A program made the position numbers and the translations under genes. From Tetmemena sp. SeJ-2015 (Eukaryota > Ciliophora > Spirotrichea > Sporadotrichida > Oxytrichidae): a DNA stretch of 64,000 bases. Location: contig JAJKFJ010023569.1 of the NCBI GenBank assembly GCA_027382625.1, positions 1 through 64,000 of the forward strand, written 5' to 3'. The number at the start of each line of letters is the position of its first letter. Position 1 is the first letter of the stretch. This document shows positions 1 through 12,130 of the stretch, piece after piece. The notes under the pieces are model-generated. The model was not told the origin of the DNA, made no database searches, and worked only from the letters and a program-made list of their open reading frames with translations.

Positions 1-790
1 GGCACTCGAATCTTTGTTTAAGCTTTTATTTAAATATGTTTAAACAAATACATATATTCAATTCATTTTAATCAAATTTTATTAAAAGAGCAAGCATCTT
101 ATAATCTTCAATCTGTATTCTAGTCAAAAATAATCAAAATATGATAAATTAGTGAAAAACTTAAAATCTAAAAAAATATTTTTACGTATTACAAAGATTT
201 TTATTTAAAAAGCTTTTATTCAAGTTGACTATTTATTATCCTGTAGTGCTCATGCGGTCCCTAGAACCAACACCATCTCTAACCTAATTAGACTGTTACC
301 TAAATTAAGACATAGTTGATTCTTGAGGATATTTATTATAAAGCAATTAATTTATTTTATTCTACTACTAACTCCACTTATACAAAAAGTTCAATCTTAT
401 TTTAATTTTAGACCATATCTTTTGCAAATATTTTTTATATAATAAAAGATACTCAAATAGATCAACTTAAAAATATTTTAAAAGTAATTTTATAGAATTT
501 TTTCTCAATTTGAGCATTAGAAATGTACAATAAAAATATTTAGGAAAACAATAAAATGTGATCAGAATGAGAATTAATTTTTGCATGATCAAAGATTTTA
601 AATCCATTTATAGATTTACATATCATTTATTTCTTTGTTTTAGGGAATCTATTTAGTAAATGCCTTATCTTTGAATGCAAAATTTAAAATATTAAAATTA
701 AGATCAACGAATAAAATTTCCTTTCAATATCTTCTCAAATAAAAATATAACTACCATGGAATTAGACAATTCTTCTTAAGGTTTCAGCAT
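1..790. other. AT-rich flank with one possible small MDS
   Basis: Mostly AT-rich DNA without a convincing gene. On the minus strand at about 236-312, reading TAA/TAG as Gln gives a short polar stretch beginning MSQFRQQSN and continuing with Gly, Arg and Ser. It could be an isolated MDS of a Gln-rich protein, but nothing nearby confirms it. Confidence 0.3.
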
Positions 791-799
791 CTAATGAAA

Positions 800-1975
800 A
801 GCTAATGACCATCTGACGTTGGGGCATTTATTATTTTGTAATTTTGATTAGCTCCTTCACTTCTTTATTTCTTCAAAGATTATTAATGAGGACTGCTTTG
901 TAGAGGAGATTTCCCAGTTCCAATCTATTGTTTATTTCTCAAGAGGTGATTTGAGAATCTCTTCTCTAAAAGGCCATCTACCCCCTGATCTTTTATTTAA
1001 GTATATTATTTTTCTCATATTTGAATAATTATGTTTTGTGATTAATAAAGAGAAAATAGCATATGGAGAAATTTTTTTATCATTATTAAATAATAATATG
1101 ATTTAATCTTCTTCCTTCTACTTTACCTTTGTAGAATGAGATTTCAAATTACTCAATGAAGGAATTTAGCTATGCTTAGCGTTTAAAGACTCAGCATGTG
1201 GTGATCTTTATTGATTAATTTATTTGACTTCCTCCTTCTATTCTTAGGAAAAAAATTATTGCAAGTCAAGATTAAGATGTCCCTCAGTTTAAATTTAAGG
1301 ATCTGATCTATTTGAAACACCATTCATTATCTTTTGAGATGGCTTTTGCTTTTATGAAATGAGTATTGTTGAATATTTCGATGATCTGTTCGACTGATTA
1401 TGTTTCTCTTATTCAATCTAGTTAGATGCAATAATTTTGAGGTTTTAATTTTAGACATTTTCAATATCTTTTTCTAGATGATCAATTATAGGATTGAGAT
1501 TTCTGCCACTAGACAAAAGGTTTCCTTTATTCTTTTTATCTAAGAGTTTTGAAGAAGCATCGATTTGAGTATCTTAATTTTAGAGCTGATGATTTTACCT
1601 CACATCTTTTTAGATAAAATTATTTCCCAAATGGCATCTAGGATCTCCAATGTTAGACAATTCTTTCAACTTTTTGTTTATATCCTTCTTCTATATAGGA
1701 TGATCTAAATCCCTTTTCTCCTAATGGTTATACAGCTGTTATGATGCCAAATTTTCCTTATTTTGTAGATTAGATTTACTGCCCTCTTGTACTTTAGCTT
1801 CATTTTGAGTAGCATCTATATTTTTTCTTTCCTGATTAATTATAAAGTAGTAAATATGAAATTTGTTAACAATTACAGTTTTAAAGAGCTTGCAGCTAGT
1901 GCCTTAGCTTTTAAGCCTAGTAATTTTGCTTAGGGGTAATTTTGGTTTAAGCGCGGAGAAGTTATTGAATCATTT
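800..1975 (+). CDS. unidentified coding region, several MDSs
   Basis: I do not recognise the product. In the ciliate code the + strand has long open stretches at about 800-1138, 1150-1352 and 1497-1970 with many in-frame TAG/TAA codons and richer base composition than the flanks. Readable pieces include NEDCFVEEISQF, SSLKGHLPPDLLF, SLSFEMAFAF and FPNGIQDLQC. The stretches are in different frames and separated by TGA codons, as expected for MDSs broken by unremoved IESs. The last part is rich in aromatic residues and cysteines. No start could be fixed. A shadow or decayed gene is possible. Confidence 0.35.
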
Positions 1976-2233
1976 CAAATCTCTTCGCTGCAGAAGCATT
2001 TAAAGCAGTCAACTTGCTATCAATTCAATAAATATTTTTATAATTAAAATTTAATCCCTATCTGATATATTGATAAGGGAGAAAGAAAAAGGCACTTATA
2101 AAATTTAAGATAAAACGAATATGACATATGAATGTAATATACTTTAGGTTGCTTAGGAGTGAGAAATATTCCTATCTTTTTTGACTTGTCAAGAATTATA
2201 AGAGACCCATCATTGAAATGAGCTTAAATTTAC

Positions 2234-4015
2234 TCATTAGACATCACAAATAACATGCATTTTTCGTCTTGCATGCATTGACGCACAAATGTTAATTGCT
2301 TATTCTCCTAAGAAAATTACTCTTAGTTTATATTCTCCAGGTACAAAATATAATAATAACTTGCAAATTTAATCTATAAAGTAGTAGGGAAGAATTTTAT
2401 CACTCTATTACTCTTCCATGATTCTGATATGGCTTTTAAACTATTGCAGTAATGCGTATTTCTTTTAAAGCTGTCGAGTTAACCCTTAAATGTTGCTTGC
2501 CGAGTATACTTGACCAATTTCCTTTCTTGCAGAGAAGCCCAAATTTTTAGAATAAGGATAAGGACTTGGCTAATTATTTGGCAAGAAAATATACTGCTCA
2601 TTATTCTATTGAGATTAGCTCTGCATAATGATTGTTGCATCATTAAAAAGTACACCAAAATCCCCATTAGTGAATAAAATCATATCAAGTTTTATGTATA
2701 AGTAATGAACTTATAACCAATTCCATACTTTTAAGAATAGTCAGCCCATCTTTGTACTACAACAAGTTCTTGCATAACTTCGAGTTCTAATATTTTAAGT
2801 TCCAAGTTTTCCTCAAGATATTAAAGCTTAATTTTCTCTTCCTAATTCTTAAAGTCTTTTGAATTAATTTTTGATGGCTAGATTTTCTAGTTTAAAGCTT
2901 TTTTGATTACTATATTCGCTTCCTCTGAAGCTTTCGGAAGTATCCTTTAATGATTTTCAATGTTTTAATGTTACTATTGATTTGAATTGAGTTTCTCAAA
3001 TTGCCTAATGAAGTCTTGACTTGGTGGCTCATTGAGACAATATAGGGGTAGTTCTGGAGGCATGATTATTTAGGACTGAAAGAATGAATGAGAGAGTATT
3101 TAGTCTAGAGATGGGCGCATAGATGGCTCTCTCTGTAGAATGAGTGTAATAACGTCCATGAACTCATAGCTCAGAGGTAGCTAGTTCTGCTTCTTCCTTG
3201 TTGTCTCATTTGGAAACACATAACTTTAGAAACACTAATTCTTATAATAACTGACGCTCTTGATTTTCTTGTATGTATCCTCCACAACTGGAGTCTCAAA
3301 GGGAGGTCTTCCTACGACTAGAGTATACATTATAACACCTAAAGCCCAAACATCTGCAGCAAAAGAGTAGCCACACATCTTCGGCTCAGGCGAATTCATG
3401 TTCTCTTGAGCTGCCATCAAGATTTCTGGATTAAATAAGAAAGTTTAGTTGATAAGAATGGAGCCATGTAATTAGGAGTTCCGCAAATTGAAGACCTAAA
3501 ATCTATCTCTTATTGTAGCTGAACAGCTAATCCAAAATCTCCAATTTTAAGTTGCATCTAATGATCCAAGAATAAGTTACCTAACTTTAAATCTCTATGC
3601 AACACATTTAGCTTTAAAAATGAAAGCATGTTTTACCATTTGATGACTAAAAACATTTAATTTGAATTGTAGGGCTTGCTATGCATGTGTTTGAGGCCTT
3701 CTATTAGCTACTTGGAATAATACCTCACTTCAAATTCTGTGAGCCACCATCTTCTCCTCATCAAATCTGCTAAAGTTTGATTCTCGCACAACTAATTAAA
3801 TCATTTAGCTATTTGACTAAACAACTCAAGTAACATGTAAACATTTGCTTCATCCTCAAAGAAGTGGTGGAATGTAACTATGTGAGGATGGTTGAGTTGT
3901 CGATGTAGCTGAATCTCAGATTGAATCTTCTGTCTCTTTCTTAACTTCTAGAGGGTTTACTTATCAATCACCTTTCCTGCAAGTGTCTGCTTTGTTTCGC
4001 CACTTACAAACTCAT
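2234..4015 (-). CDS. Polo-like protein kinase, 3' block (N-lobe after the Gly loop, C-lobe, polo box)
   Basis: This is most of a Polo-like serine/threonine kinase, a mitosis and centriole regulator. Read downward from 4015 it gives FVSGETKQTLAGKVIDK (ATP-binding Lys), HPHIVTFHHFFEDEANVYM, EFEVRYYSKQLIEG, the catalytic HRDLKLGNLF, KIGDFGLA, CGTPNYMAPE and ADVWALGVIMYTLVVGRPPF. After the kinase domain comes a polo box (VVVQRWADYSQKYGIGYK, then GDFGVLFNDAT, then KKYALLQQFKSHIR). TGA ends the frame at 2234-2236. A second polo box is not clear, so the extreme C-terminus is uncertain. The glycine loop is absent here; it lies about 11 kb away at 15.15 kb and is joined through the 12-base pointer at 4004-4015. 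The 5' neighbour is the meckelin 5' block on the same strand. Confidence 0.9.
2675..3826 (-). other. IESs inside the Polo-like kinase 3' block
   Basis: Four IESs restore the kinase frame when removed with one pointer copy. Pointers are given in gene sense: 3794-3826 (AGTTGT, giving LLELCENQ), 3615-3677 (AAG, giving HMHSKLNVLHRDLK), 3430-3461 (CCA, giving NYMAPEILMAA) and 2675-2709 (TTCA, giving GIGYKFTNGDFG). All are AT-rich and lack GT-AG ends matching the frame. Confidence 0.85.
4004..4015 (-). other. 12-nt scrambled-gene pointer, kinase 3' block edge
   Basis: In gene sense the sequence is ATGAGTTTGTAA. The same 12-mer occurs at 15140-15151. Joining the blocks there reads KGGFAKCYEFV-SGETKQTLAGK in one frame, a standard Polo-like kinase glycine loop followed by the lysine strand. 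Confidence 0.9.
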
Positions 4016-4069
4016 TTCAAACACATTTAACAGAAATGATTAGAACCTTATTAGATAAAGCAATTAATT

Positions 4070-4081
4070 TTAGTTGGGCTA
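4070..4081 (-). other. 12-nt scrambled-gene pointer, meckelin 5' block edge
   Basis: In gene sense the sequence is TAGCCCAACTAA. The same 12-mer is at 15081-15092. The join reads SNSEVAQL-RRFGSTISQSC without a frame break. The 54 bases between this pointer and the kinase pointer (4016-4069) are AT-rich spacer belonging to neither coding frame. Confidence 0.9.
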
Positions 4082-5525
4082 CCTCTGAATTAGAAATTTA
4101 ACAAGCCAAAAGTTGGTCAGAGACGGTCTCAAAACCTTTGAATTGTCCATCCAGAGTGAAGGTCGCTAGCTGATAAGTAAGAGTGCTGAGAATTCCAATC
4201 TCTTGATCCTCGTAGCCAAAACTCACTCTCATTTTTACTCTCTTCTCTTGACTCAAAACTTCGTTTGCATTTCTAGAGTAAACTTTTATATGAGAATTCA
4301 TTTGAGGTCAATAAATTAATTCTTATATTTAGTAAAGCCAAGGGAAACCAACTTTCCAGCCGTTGTCCTCATAAAAGGTATTTGCAAGTGTTGAAGACTG
4401 GGTATTGACGATGTTTTTGAAGAGAGAGCATACAATAGTTCTCTCATCATAGAGTTATTCAAGTTTAATAGAGTTTATACTTTAGCAATCAGCGAATAAA
4501 TATCCTAATACAGGACACAAAGATTGGCTAATACTTAGCATTTTCTTGGGTTTCCATACTCTTGACAACCTACTGCCGCATCATAGTAGAGATAGTTGTA
4601 AGTGTCAGAAATTACTACCGTCACTTGTCCAAGACTACCCCCTCCTGTCTCAACATAGTTGTAGTTTATTGTCCTTGCGTTTTCTAATGGATAATTTGTT
4701 CTCACCTAGGTCACATCAGTATTCAGCAAACACATCGCTCCAGAATAACATTAAAAAATTATTCTAAAGTTTAGTAATGCTTAGAGAAAATTTTAAGAAG
4801 TGGTCCATTAGGCAGTTTAGCAAGCACAAGTCCATGGAGTAGTTGTTGGTGTATATACTTATCCTTCATAAGGGCATACGTCGCAAGTATAGATCGGCCT
4901 ATTGTTTGGGCCTGCATACTGTAGACCTGTATCATTACAAGCAACGCAGGTTTTAGCAGTGAGGAAATTATTAAGATCATCTCTCTCCACGACTCTCTAG
5001 TAGAGTGGGCAGATGCAGTCCTTGTAAGTGCTTGAAAATGTTGCGCTGCCTGAACATCCCAGGCATTGAGACAAATCTCGAGTCGCACCTGTATTCTAAA
5101 AATAAAGACATAGTGGTCGATGTCATCTCTGCACAGGGTACACAAGTTGGGAAAAAGTTATCTAGAGTTGTTTGATCTACATAGTACCCAACGTCACAAA
5201 TACAAGTAATCTAAAATTTATATATAAAGGCTTTGTAATGAAACTATAAATATTTTGGATGCAATTATAGTTTTTAAAATAAATAAGATGTTATATTTAA
5301 GTCTCTAAGAAAGGAGATTAAAGTCTTAAAATGTTTACTATTTGAATTTGGAACCATATTAGTGGGACAATTGCTGCAAGCGAGGGTTGAAGAATCAAAG
5401 TACTAAACAGAGGTGCACTAAGTTGAAGTACTTGAAGTAGTGAGTTGCGCATTAATGCTACTCACCATGAAGAAGAGCAACAAAGTTATCCCTCCTTATA
5501 GAATGATACACTATCTCTTGGTCAT
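4070..5525 (-). CDS. TMEM67: meckelin (TMEM67), 5' block
   Basis: N-terminal ectodomain of meckelin, the Frizzled-like receptor of the ciliary transition zone. The start at 5525 begins MTKRQCII and is followed by a hydrophobic signal peptide (GGITLLLFFMVSSINA). A cysteine-rich region follows: CSNCPTNMVPNS, TCICDVGYYVDQ, FFPTCVPCAEM, RDLSQCLGCSGSA, CICPLYQRVVERDD, TCVACNDTG, then the family signature CQVLANLCVL. Next come NTFYEDNGWKVGFPWLYQ and a beta-rich part ending SNSEVAQL at the 12-base pointer. IESs interrupt it near 4300-4330, 4760-4800 and 5215-5335; I did not fix all their borders. The block stops exactly where the 3' block at 12916-15092 begins in the family alignment, although that block lies upstream on the minus strand. 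The gene is therefore scrambled. Confidence 0.9.
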
Positions 5526-5831
5526 CTATTTCAAAATCATGTAAATATATTTTGAGTTGGAAAAGAGGGCTGATCTAGCTCTAATTTAAATTGCTCCCTT
5601 TTTAATTTGAATTTAAATTATTCCTTTAGAATTTATAATTATACCCATATTAAATTAGAAGTTATAATCTTGGACCTGTGATGTCGTACTAAAGTAGGTG
5701 TGGAGTTGCTCATTAGATTTATTTAGCCAATCTGATTAATTAAATTCCTTTAAATATAATTACACTCATAAGAGATAGTGTGGCTAGATATTTTTAAATA
5801 AATAAGCTTTAAAATTTGAATCAAATTTAAA

Positions 5832-8800
5832 ATGCAAAAAAAAAGGAGAGAGTAGCTTTTACGCTAATCGGGAGTTAGCACTGCTTAACTAAACAGAGAA
5901 TCAAGTGCAGGGAGGATAACCTAAGCTAGAGCCTAATAAATGATTTCACAGCAACACTAGCCTAGCTTTTAATTTGTGTTTCAGCCTTAAATTTCAAATG
6001 GTAAGTTCTCATGATGGAATTTAGAATGAAATCATCAGTCAGAGAGGAATATTATATTTGCGCAATCTCATCAATTTGAAATTCTTTATAGAACAAAGAC
6101 TGTCTAACATAGCTGCGAATGCGGCAGGAGTTAGGACATCATTGATTAACTAAAACTAAGGCGGTTTCAGCAATCAGACTATGAGCAGAAATAGATAAAC
6201 AATGAGTCGAACCATGGGAACTGCTCAACCCTTCGGCACTTTGAATAATTAAGTCCAAGGACAAAGTCGAAATTAACCTCAGAGCAAACTATCTATAGGA
6301 GGTTAAGGAAATTTAATGGCATTTGGATAATTCTTTAATTTTGTTACTTTGTAAAAGATAAAAGTCTAACTATGTGAGCAAGTAGAATAATTTGGGAGAG
6401 GAAGGATCAGCTTACTCTCAGTAATCATAGAAAGATCCAAGATCAGAATATATCTTATTTCATATTAAATGAATGAAGAGCAAAGCAAGAAGCTTGAGTA
6501 GCTTCAGATTCAGATTTCTCAAAGCCTGAAAAATATCTGAGGGAGATCTTCGATTTCTTGAAAAGTGTGACTATTGTCTAGGATGAGAAGAACTTCTTAA
6601 GGAGTCTGAAGACAATAAATGGCCAATAGGCTTAGTTCATCATATATAATATGATCAAGATCTTTGCTCCTAATTATCAGTAAATGCCCAAGTTTGAGGA
6701 ACAATAAATAAACTAAAGTGATGTTATTTTTAACAAGAAATAGTGAACTTGTAAAATTCTCCATTAAAATCACTGTTATAAATTTAATTGTTTAAGCAAA
6801 TGTGCTACCCTGGGACAATAAGAAGTGATGCTATAAAAGCAGTGGGAGCTTAAACTTCTATTTCATTCCTGCTGAGAGCTCTTTACTGGCTGTACTTGGT
6901 GGCTAAAATTTACTTTATTGAAAAGCAACCAATAGCTGCTGAGGCAGAAGATGAGATGGATTATCAATTGCTTAATATCAATAAATTCATCTCTAGTATA
7001 GATTTAATATAACTTAACCCAAGAGGTAATCAAACTATAGAAATACAGTTTAATGTTTATTAAAGAGCAATAAATATATAGCAGAGGACGAAGATGAAGA
7101 CAGAAGGTCAAGTTATGGGATTGTGTAGATTAACGAAGAGGAAGAGAAAACTTCAACTGACCCCCTGCAGATGCTTTTATAGTCACAGGTTGGAGTTAGC
7201 GAAATCAGTTAGAAAAATAGACAAAGAAAACGCAGAAGAGCAACATCCAATGATGATCGCAATCTGCAAGAATATCTTTCAAGAGACAGTGAAATCCAGT
7301 AGCACTAGTAGAATAAAGCAAGCACTAACATTCACTATTAGTTTTACTTACTGTAATTCAATAAGAAGATTTGTCCTCTGATGATGAAGATGCTATTGAC
7401 CCCAGTCAGTAAATTTTCTTAGATCTACTCAAAGATTCCGAGAAGTATTAGAATTTTCAGCATCCCAATCAGCTTAACTTTTAACTCCCGAATCAAGTGA
7501 AAATTAAGCCTTCACCTTTAGTGCAACTGCTGATGCACGAATATCAGGAGTATCTCCATCATCCTCTTGAAGTTGAATTCGACATGATTTTCAATCAAGT
7601 TTGCAATATGATCCACACTAAACTTGAAGAGTAAGGTTAAACTATTGAGCAAAAGAGGTAGATGATCAAGATAACCAGAAATGAAGTTCATTAAAAGGAG
7701 CAGTCACTTCCTAATCTAGCTGCTCTTTAAGAAGAAATTTAAGACTTATTTAGTACATATTTTAAGAGCTAAAGTAGAAATTTTTTTAACTTGAGGAGAG
7801 ATATAGAGGAGACTAAAATTGCTATTCAAGATTCTTAAGTCTAAAAAGGACACAGATTTCAGCAATTAGAAGCACTTAGTATCAAAATAAATGAATAAAA
7901 GGCAAAAGAGCAGATGCATATTTTAAATGATAATTACGGAATTCTATTATATATATCATTATGCTTGCTAGAGAAAAAGAAGAAAACGAGCAGAGAGTGA
8001 GAAACCAGCCGATGAATATATAGCAAGCTGATCTTATAAGCAATGAAAATAGGGCTAATAAATAACGCATAAGAGACATTGAATAGCGTGTCAACATTCT
8101 CAGAGATAGATTTAAAATGACGCAAACTTAGATTGCAACATTTTTCGAGCCTTAATATATAGATTGAAAAAGCTGATCATGAAATTTTGAATAATATTTC
8201 CTGTTAATTAAGTAGGTCGCTCAGCTCATAAATGGCGCGTTGATAGTACTTAAGCTTTAAGATGCGTAAAGAAATGAGTCTGCCTCAGCTGGAGAGTATG
8301 CTCGTGGTATTCACATTTCAATGTTAGGTGATGGCTATCTGGAAAAAGGAGTATAAATGGATACAGATGTTAGGCCAATTGTTGAGGAGTAAAAAGTTTT
8401 ATGGCGAGAGAAAATTGAAAACTTGAATCTTCTCAAAGGATATTTATTCTTCTTCTAATTATAGCATTACATCAAAGGTCAATTGAATGATGAGCTAGTT
8501 TAGACTGAGATTGAAGTCAAAAACTAGTTAGATGAAATGAGGCACATATAGGATTAACTGAAGTTACAAATCTCTTAGAATCAAAATTAGAATTAGTAAA
8601 TCGGTTAATTACAAGTTGTTGATTTATTTCAATTAGAAAAAGAAATTAATAATTTTTATTATTGTTCTCTCAGCAGCTACAGAGAAACTCAAAAAGGATT
8701 GTGATGTCTTAAAAGCCAAATTCAGTCAACAAGAAATCGAAATTGAGCAAATTATCAAACAATCCATATTAAGGCTTTTAAATGATGGTTATAAAATTCC

Positions 8801-9180
8801 TAATACTGATATTGATTGAATGTGATAACTTGAAAATAGAATAGCGAGATGTAGAAGGAGAGCTGGTAAAATTAAATTAGGAGAGTGAGGACTCTGGAGA
8901 GCACTTTAACCATGCTCAAGGGGAAATGAGACGCATTAAGTAGAGCCTTATGGAAAATATCTTGGTATTCAAAGGCACTATTAGATCTAGTATATAAAGC
9001 ATGAAGAGATAAGTTTTGTCTTACTACTCTGAAATCGAGCCAATCTTTCTTGACTAAAATAATTTAGCCCTATAATTTTTAATCATAAATAAAAGTAAAA
9101 ATAATGAAAACGATAGTAGGCAAGGTAATTATTTTTAGGACCTTGAGCAGCAAAGTTTTCAAAATGGTGAGAAGGAATGA
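5832..9180 (+). CDS. NDC80: kinetochore protein NDC80/HEC1
   Basis: NDC80 binds microtubules at the outer kinetochore. A start at 5832 (MQKKRREQ) opens a Gln/Ser-rich tail (6140-6420), then QKDPRSEY, the family KDPRP-like entry to the calponin-homology domain. The CH domain follows: SLREIFDFLKSVTIVQDEK, NFLRSLKTING, NMIKIFAPNYQQMPKFEEQ, IFKQMCYPGTIRSDAIKAVG, SFLLRALYWLYLVAKIY. An unusual acidic insert (AEDEDEDRRSS plus EEEEK, about 7080-7330) leads into the coiled coil: LLMHEYQEYLHHPLEVEFD, QKEQSLPNLAALQEE, NQPMNIQQADLISNENRANK. After the coiled coil, EYARGIHISMLGDGY matches the loop region. It ends at TGA 9178-9180 after LEQQSFQNGEKE. The borders of several IESs at 6005-6110, 7330-7375, 7940-7970 and 8160-8280 are not resolved. 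It lies on the opposite strand to its neighbours and inside the split kinase gene. Confidence 0.87.
6452..7081 (+). other. IESs resolved in NDC80
   Basis: Segments whose removal with one pointer copy restores frame: 6452-6465 (ATAT, 14 bp, giving RSEYQMNEEQ), 6530-6540 (CTGA, 11 bp, giving ISQSLREIFDF), 6734-6795 (TTTAA, 62 bp, giving SDVIFKQMCYP) and 7041-7081 (TATAG, 41 bp, giving NQTIAEDEDED). The 11- and 14-bp cases are very short, and an indel error is an alternative for them. Confidence 0.7.
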
Positions 9181-9239
9181 TCGATTTTAAAAAACAATTT
9201 TAGCTTATTTCTTTCTTTCTATTATGTAATTTTACACTT

Positions 9240-10530
9240 ACAGAGTTTAAAACTGCTTTTGTAAATGAAGATGTCAATTTTAATTAGACAGAGAGATCTC
9301 CTCCAGTCATAATTATTTGCATTAAATTAACTTAATTCATCTGAGTATTGATATATTTTAAGCGTATTTCATCTCCTCTATAAATGGAATCCACCTATTA
9401 TATAAAATATATATTCGTGATTTAGCGTGTTTAGGTCGAATTTGTGTCAAAAATGGCCAGATGGCCTGAACCATTAATCAAAGCACTCCTTTTAGAATAG
9501 TTAAAATTCTAGCCCATCTTTGGAATAAGCCATAAACATTTCTTCTCTATTTCAACCGAAGGAAATGTTAGGACCAGAGAAATTTGGATTTGCGTAAAAA
9601 TACATTTATTTATTATTTAGAGAGGCATCTAGAGCTAATTAGGAGTTGGCATGTAGAATAATCAAAAATCCCTTATTTGGCCATTACTATTAAGTTCAAG
9701 GCAATCTAAACCCTAATGATAAGTAATCCATTTATAACCAAAAATGAAATAACAAGAAAGGAAGAGGAGACTGCAATTTTTACAGTGAAAAATTCTTTGA
9801 AAAGTGGTATTTTAGGGTTTAAATGAAGAAATAATTAAGTATTTTGAGAGAAAACAATTGCTCATTTAATCTATCTCACAAAGACAAATCTAAAAGCATT
9901 GATCATCAAGCAGAAATAGGTAAAGAAATCGTGAAAGAATCTATAAATAAAATATTCGAATATTTTATATATCTCATTCATCTTGAAAATCAATCCTTAT
10001 TCCTAAAAAATGACAATAAAGTTTTAGAAAATATTTACACTGGTTTCAGGATACTTTTAACCTATAGATAGCCTGCTAATTTAAAATAGGAGAATACTTT
10101 ATGAAAAGTCTAAATTAAAGAAGACCAAATTAGAGGACATTCGACATGTAAAGCAACTTCTAGGGAGAAAATGAGACATTGTTTTCTTTAGGTTTCAAAA
10201 TTTATAAAATCGAAACAGAAAAGGCAAATAAATTAGGTTTTTATTCCCTTATTCAGTTTCAGAGTTATATAAATGGAAGGAGCTATTATTATTGCAATAT
10301 TTTTTTAGGTCCCTTCTATCTTCAAACTATTGAATCAGGATAGGAATTTTATAAGTGTGATTTATGTTTACAGACAGTGTCTTGAATATAATTTGGCATT
10401 TTTTTCTCTATTTCCATCGAATTATGGACTAAATTGCCTAATAGAATTCTAAATGTTGATTGAAATTAAATAAAGAAAGTTTCCCATCTAAGTAGACCGC
10501 ATTACCATTACTCTTTGAGGAATTATGAGT
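9240..10530 (+). CDS. possible unidentified coding segments
   Basis: Not recognised. With TAA/TAG as Gln the + strand is open in pieces: about 9245-9345 (EFKTAFVNEDVNFNQTER), 9424-9745 (KEMLGPEKFGFAQKY, REASRANQELACRI) and 10080-10380. Polar, Gln-rich text resembles ciliate coding DNA, but base composition is only slightly richer than the flanks and no family motif is visible. It could be a short gene between NDC80 and the carrier, or decayed sequence. Confidence 0.3.
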
Positions 10531-10607
10531 TAGAGCAAAGAAGCAATAATATTTAGGCATACTATGGATACTTTCTGCTGTGTATATTTTGAGGCTTTAT
10601 CTCTTGT

Positions 10608-12130
10608 TCAAATAGACTCGGAGGCGATGGGAGACTGGTACTCGATTGATGCCCAGGCCTCGTTGTTATTACTGAACATGCCTAAGTTGTCTGCCATCCA
10701 GAGGGCGATTGCGTAAGATATACCGTAGCGTCTCATCCATCTGCCTAAACCAGTCAAATAGTTGAAGTACAACATATCCATATTCTCTAGCATCCACTTG
10801 GCGCACTCACTAAGATTTCTAAAGCTCATCGAATATTAAAATTAAGGGGTGTTTACTGTCTGTAAGAGTTGTTCCATGTGCAATGTCCACCTCTTTCCTT
10901 GGGCCAGATGTCGACCATTTCGCGAGTGAAGTAGAAAGGATATGCGAGGATGGCAGATACTCCCATAGAAATAGCCATATTTCCAAGTTTGATGTAGTCA
11001 TAGGAGAAATCGTTATACGTCCACAGGAAGAAGTACTTGTTCTTAATGAAAGAGTAGAAAGTACAGAAGGATGTCCAGAATACGAACTGACTTGACCAAA
11101 TGGGGAAACCTCCCTTGAAGAGATAAACCAGTCCCTCTTCGAAAGGAATCCTGATTAGGGCGTTCAGAGGAGAAGTATATCCTCGGCGCATCTCAACAGG
11201 CCAGGTTCTGTCAGCGTAATAGGCGCGGCGAGCGTTTTCAAAAGGAATGCTAGTCCAGCAAGTAGGACCGAAGGCCATCATAGAGCAAGTCAAATGCTTG
11301 AATGAGTTCCAGTCAGCAAAGTCTTGAGGAGACCAGGTACCTCCATAAATCCACTGCCAGGCTGCGAGCTTAACTGCAACATCACCTCCTCCTGAAACTA
11401 GGCCGAAAGTCACTCTACATGAAATTAATTATCTACACACTCTTACTTCTTGGCTAACTCGGGCCAGAACTCTGGAAGCCTAAATGTTTCCTTAAGGAAA
11501 ATGTTCCACTCCATGCGAGATTTGGGTCTCTCATAGAATTGACTGAGGATGTTGAAGTTGCTCTGGAAATGGTTGATTGGCTCCATCTAAAAGGTAATCG
11601 GTTATTATTTTTGTACCAAGACAAATTTTCTCGTAATGGAATATCGTAGGCTTAGCTTTTAATGCCTTGAGAGTGATTCTCATTTAGCATATGACGAGTT
11701 AAATTGCATGATTTAGACTTCTCATCCTTTTTTAATAAAATGAAGTCCGAGTTTGTTAAATATGAAGGCTTAAGAGGATTCTTACAAGGAAAACGGCTGT
11801 GGACCAAGCATACATGCCTCTCTTCCAGTTTTGTGATGGAGAGTTATAGACGGGAGCCTTATTAACAAATATATAAATAGAGTAAGATAACCTTCCAAAC
11901 AGGCACTAAAAATTTAGTCTTAGATATGTTTGAAAAATGGTAGATCTTTCAAGAAAAGGGAATTGCTCTTTTTGATGCGACTCTCAATAAGTGAAAGTGC
12001 GAGATCGTGGTTCCTTTTCTTTATCGCGGATTCTTGTATATGAATGAGACTTACTTCTGTAGAAGGAGTCAGTGTATGGCTGATGGATTCTTCTCACATC
12101 ATCGAATTCAAAGTATTTCCAAAATTCAAT
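10608..12130 (-). CDS. mitochondrial-carrier-family (SLC25-like) protein
   Basis: Read from about 12130 down to TGA at 10608-10610: FEFDDVRRIHQPYTDSFYR, SPSQNWKRGMYAWSTAVFL, MEPINHFQSNFNILSQFYER, EFWPELAKKVTFGLVSGG, PFENARRAYYADRTWPVEM, NALIRIPFEEGLVYLFKGGF, AYPFYFTREMVDIWPKE and MLENMDMLYFNYLTGLGRWM. The spaced P-F-x-x-x-R and 'EG-x-x-x-L-F-K/Y-x-G' pieces match degenerate repeats of the SLC25 fold (six membrane helices, inner mitochondrial membrane). The basic/acidic salt-bridge motifs are weak, so transport is doubtful. Ciliate respiratory complexes are known to contain carrier-like subunits, and this could be one (inference). Two introns and two IESs are resolved: 11862-12053 (TAAG) and 10808-10857 (AGT). 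The true start is not seen. Confidence 0.78.
11415..11446 (-). other. 32-nt spliceosomal intron in carrier gene
   Basis: In gene sense it runs GTAAGAGTG to ATGTAG. Splicing joins ELAKK to VTFGLVSGG in frame. The direct-repeat alternative (AGAGTG at both edges) gives the wrong phase, so this is an intron and not an IES. Confidence 0.75.
11587..11785 (-). other. intron in carrier gene
   Basis: In gene sense GTAAGAATCC to CCTTTTAG, joining STAVFL to MEPINHFQ in frame. At 199 nt it is long for this window and may itself contain an IES. Confidence 0.7.

Noticed and set aside
2479..2667. Many 60-100-codon open frames when TAA/TAG are read as stops, such as this one
   Set aside because: They are shadows or fragments: with TAA/TAG as Gln the overlapping frame gives the polo box GDFGVLFNDAT.
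10883..11095. Plus-strand frame inside the carrier gene
   Set aside because: Antisense to a 186-codon minus-strand frame with clear carrier-family repeats and splice sites.
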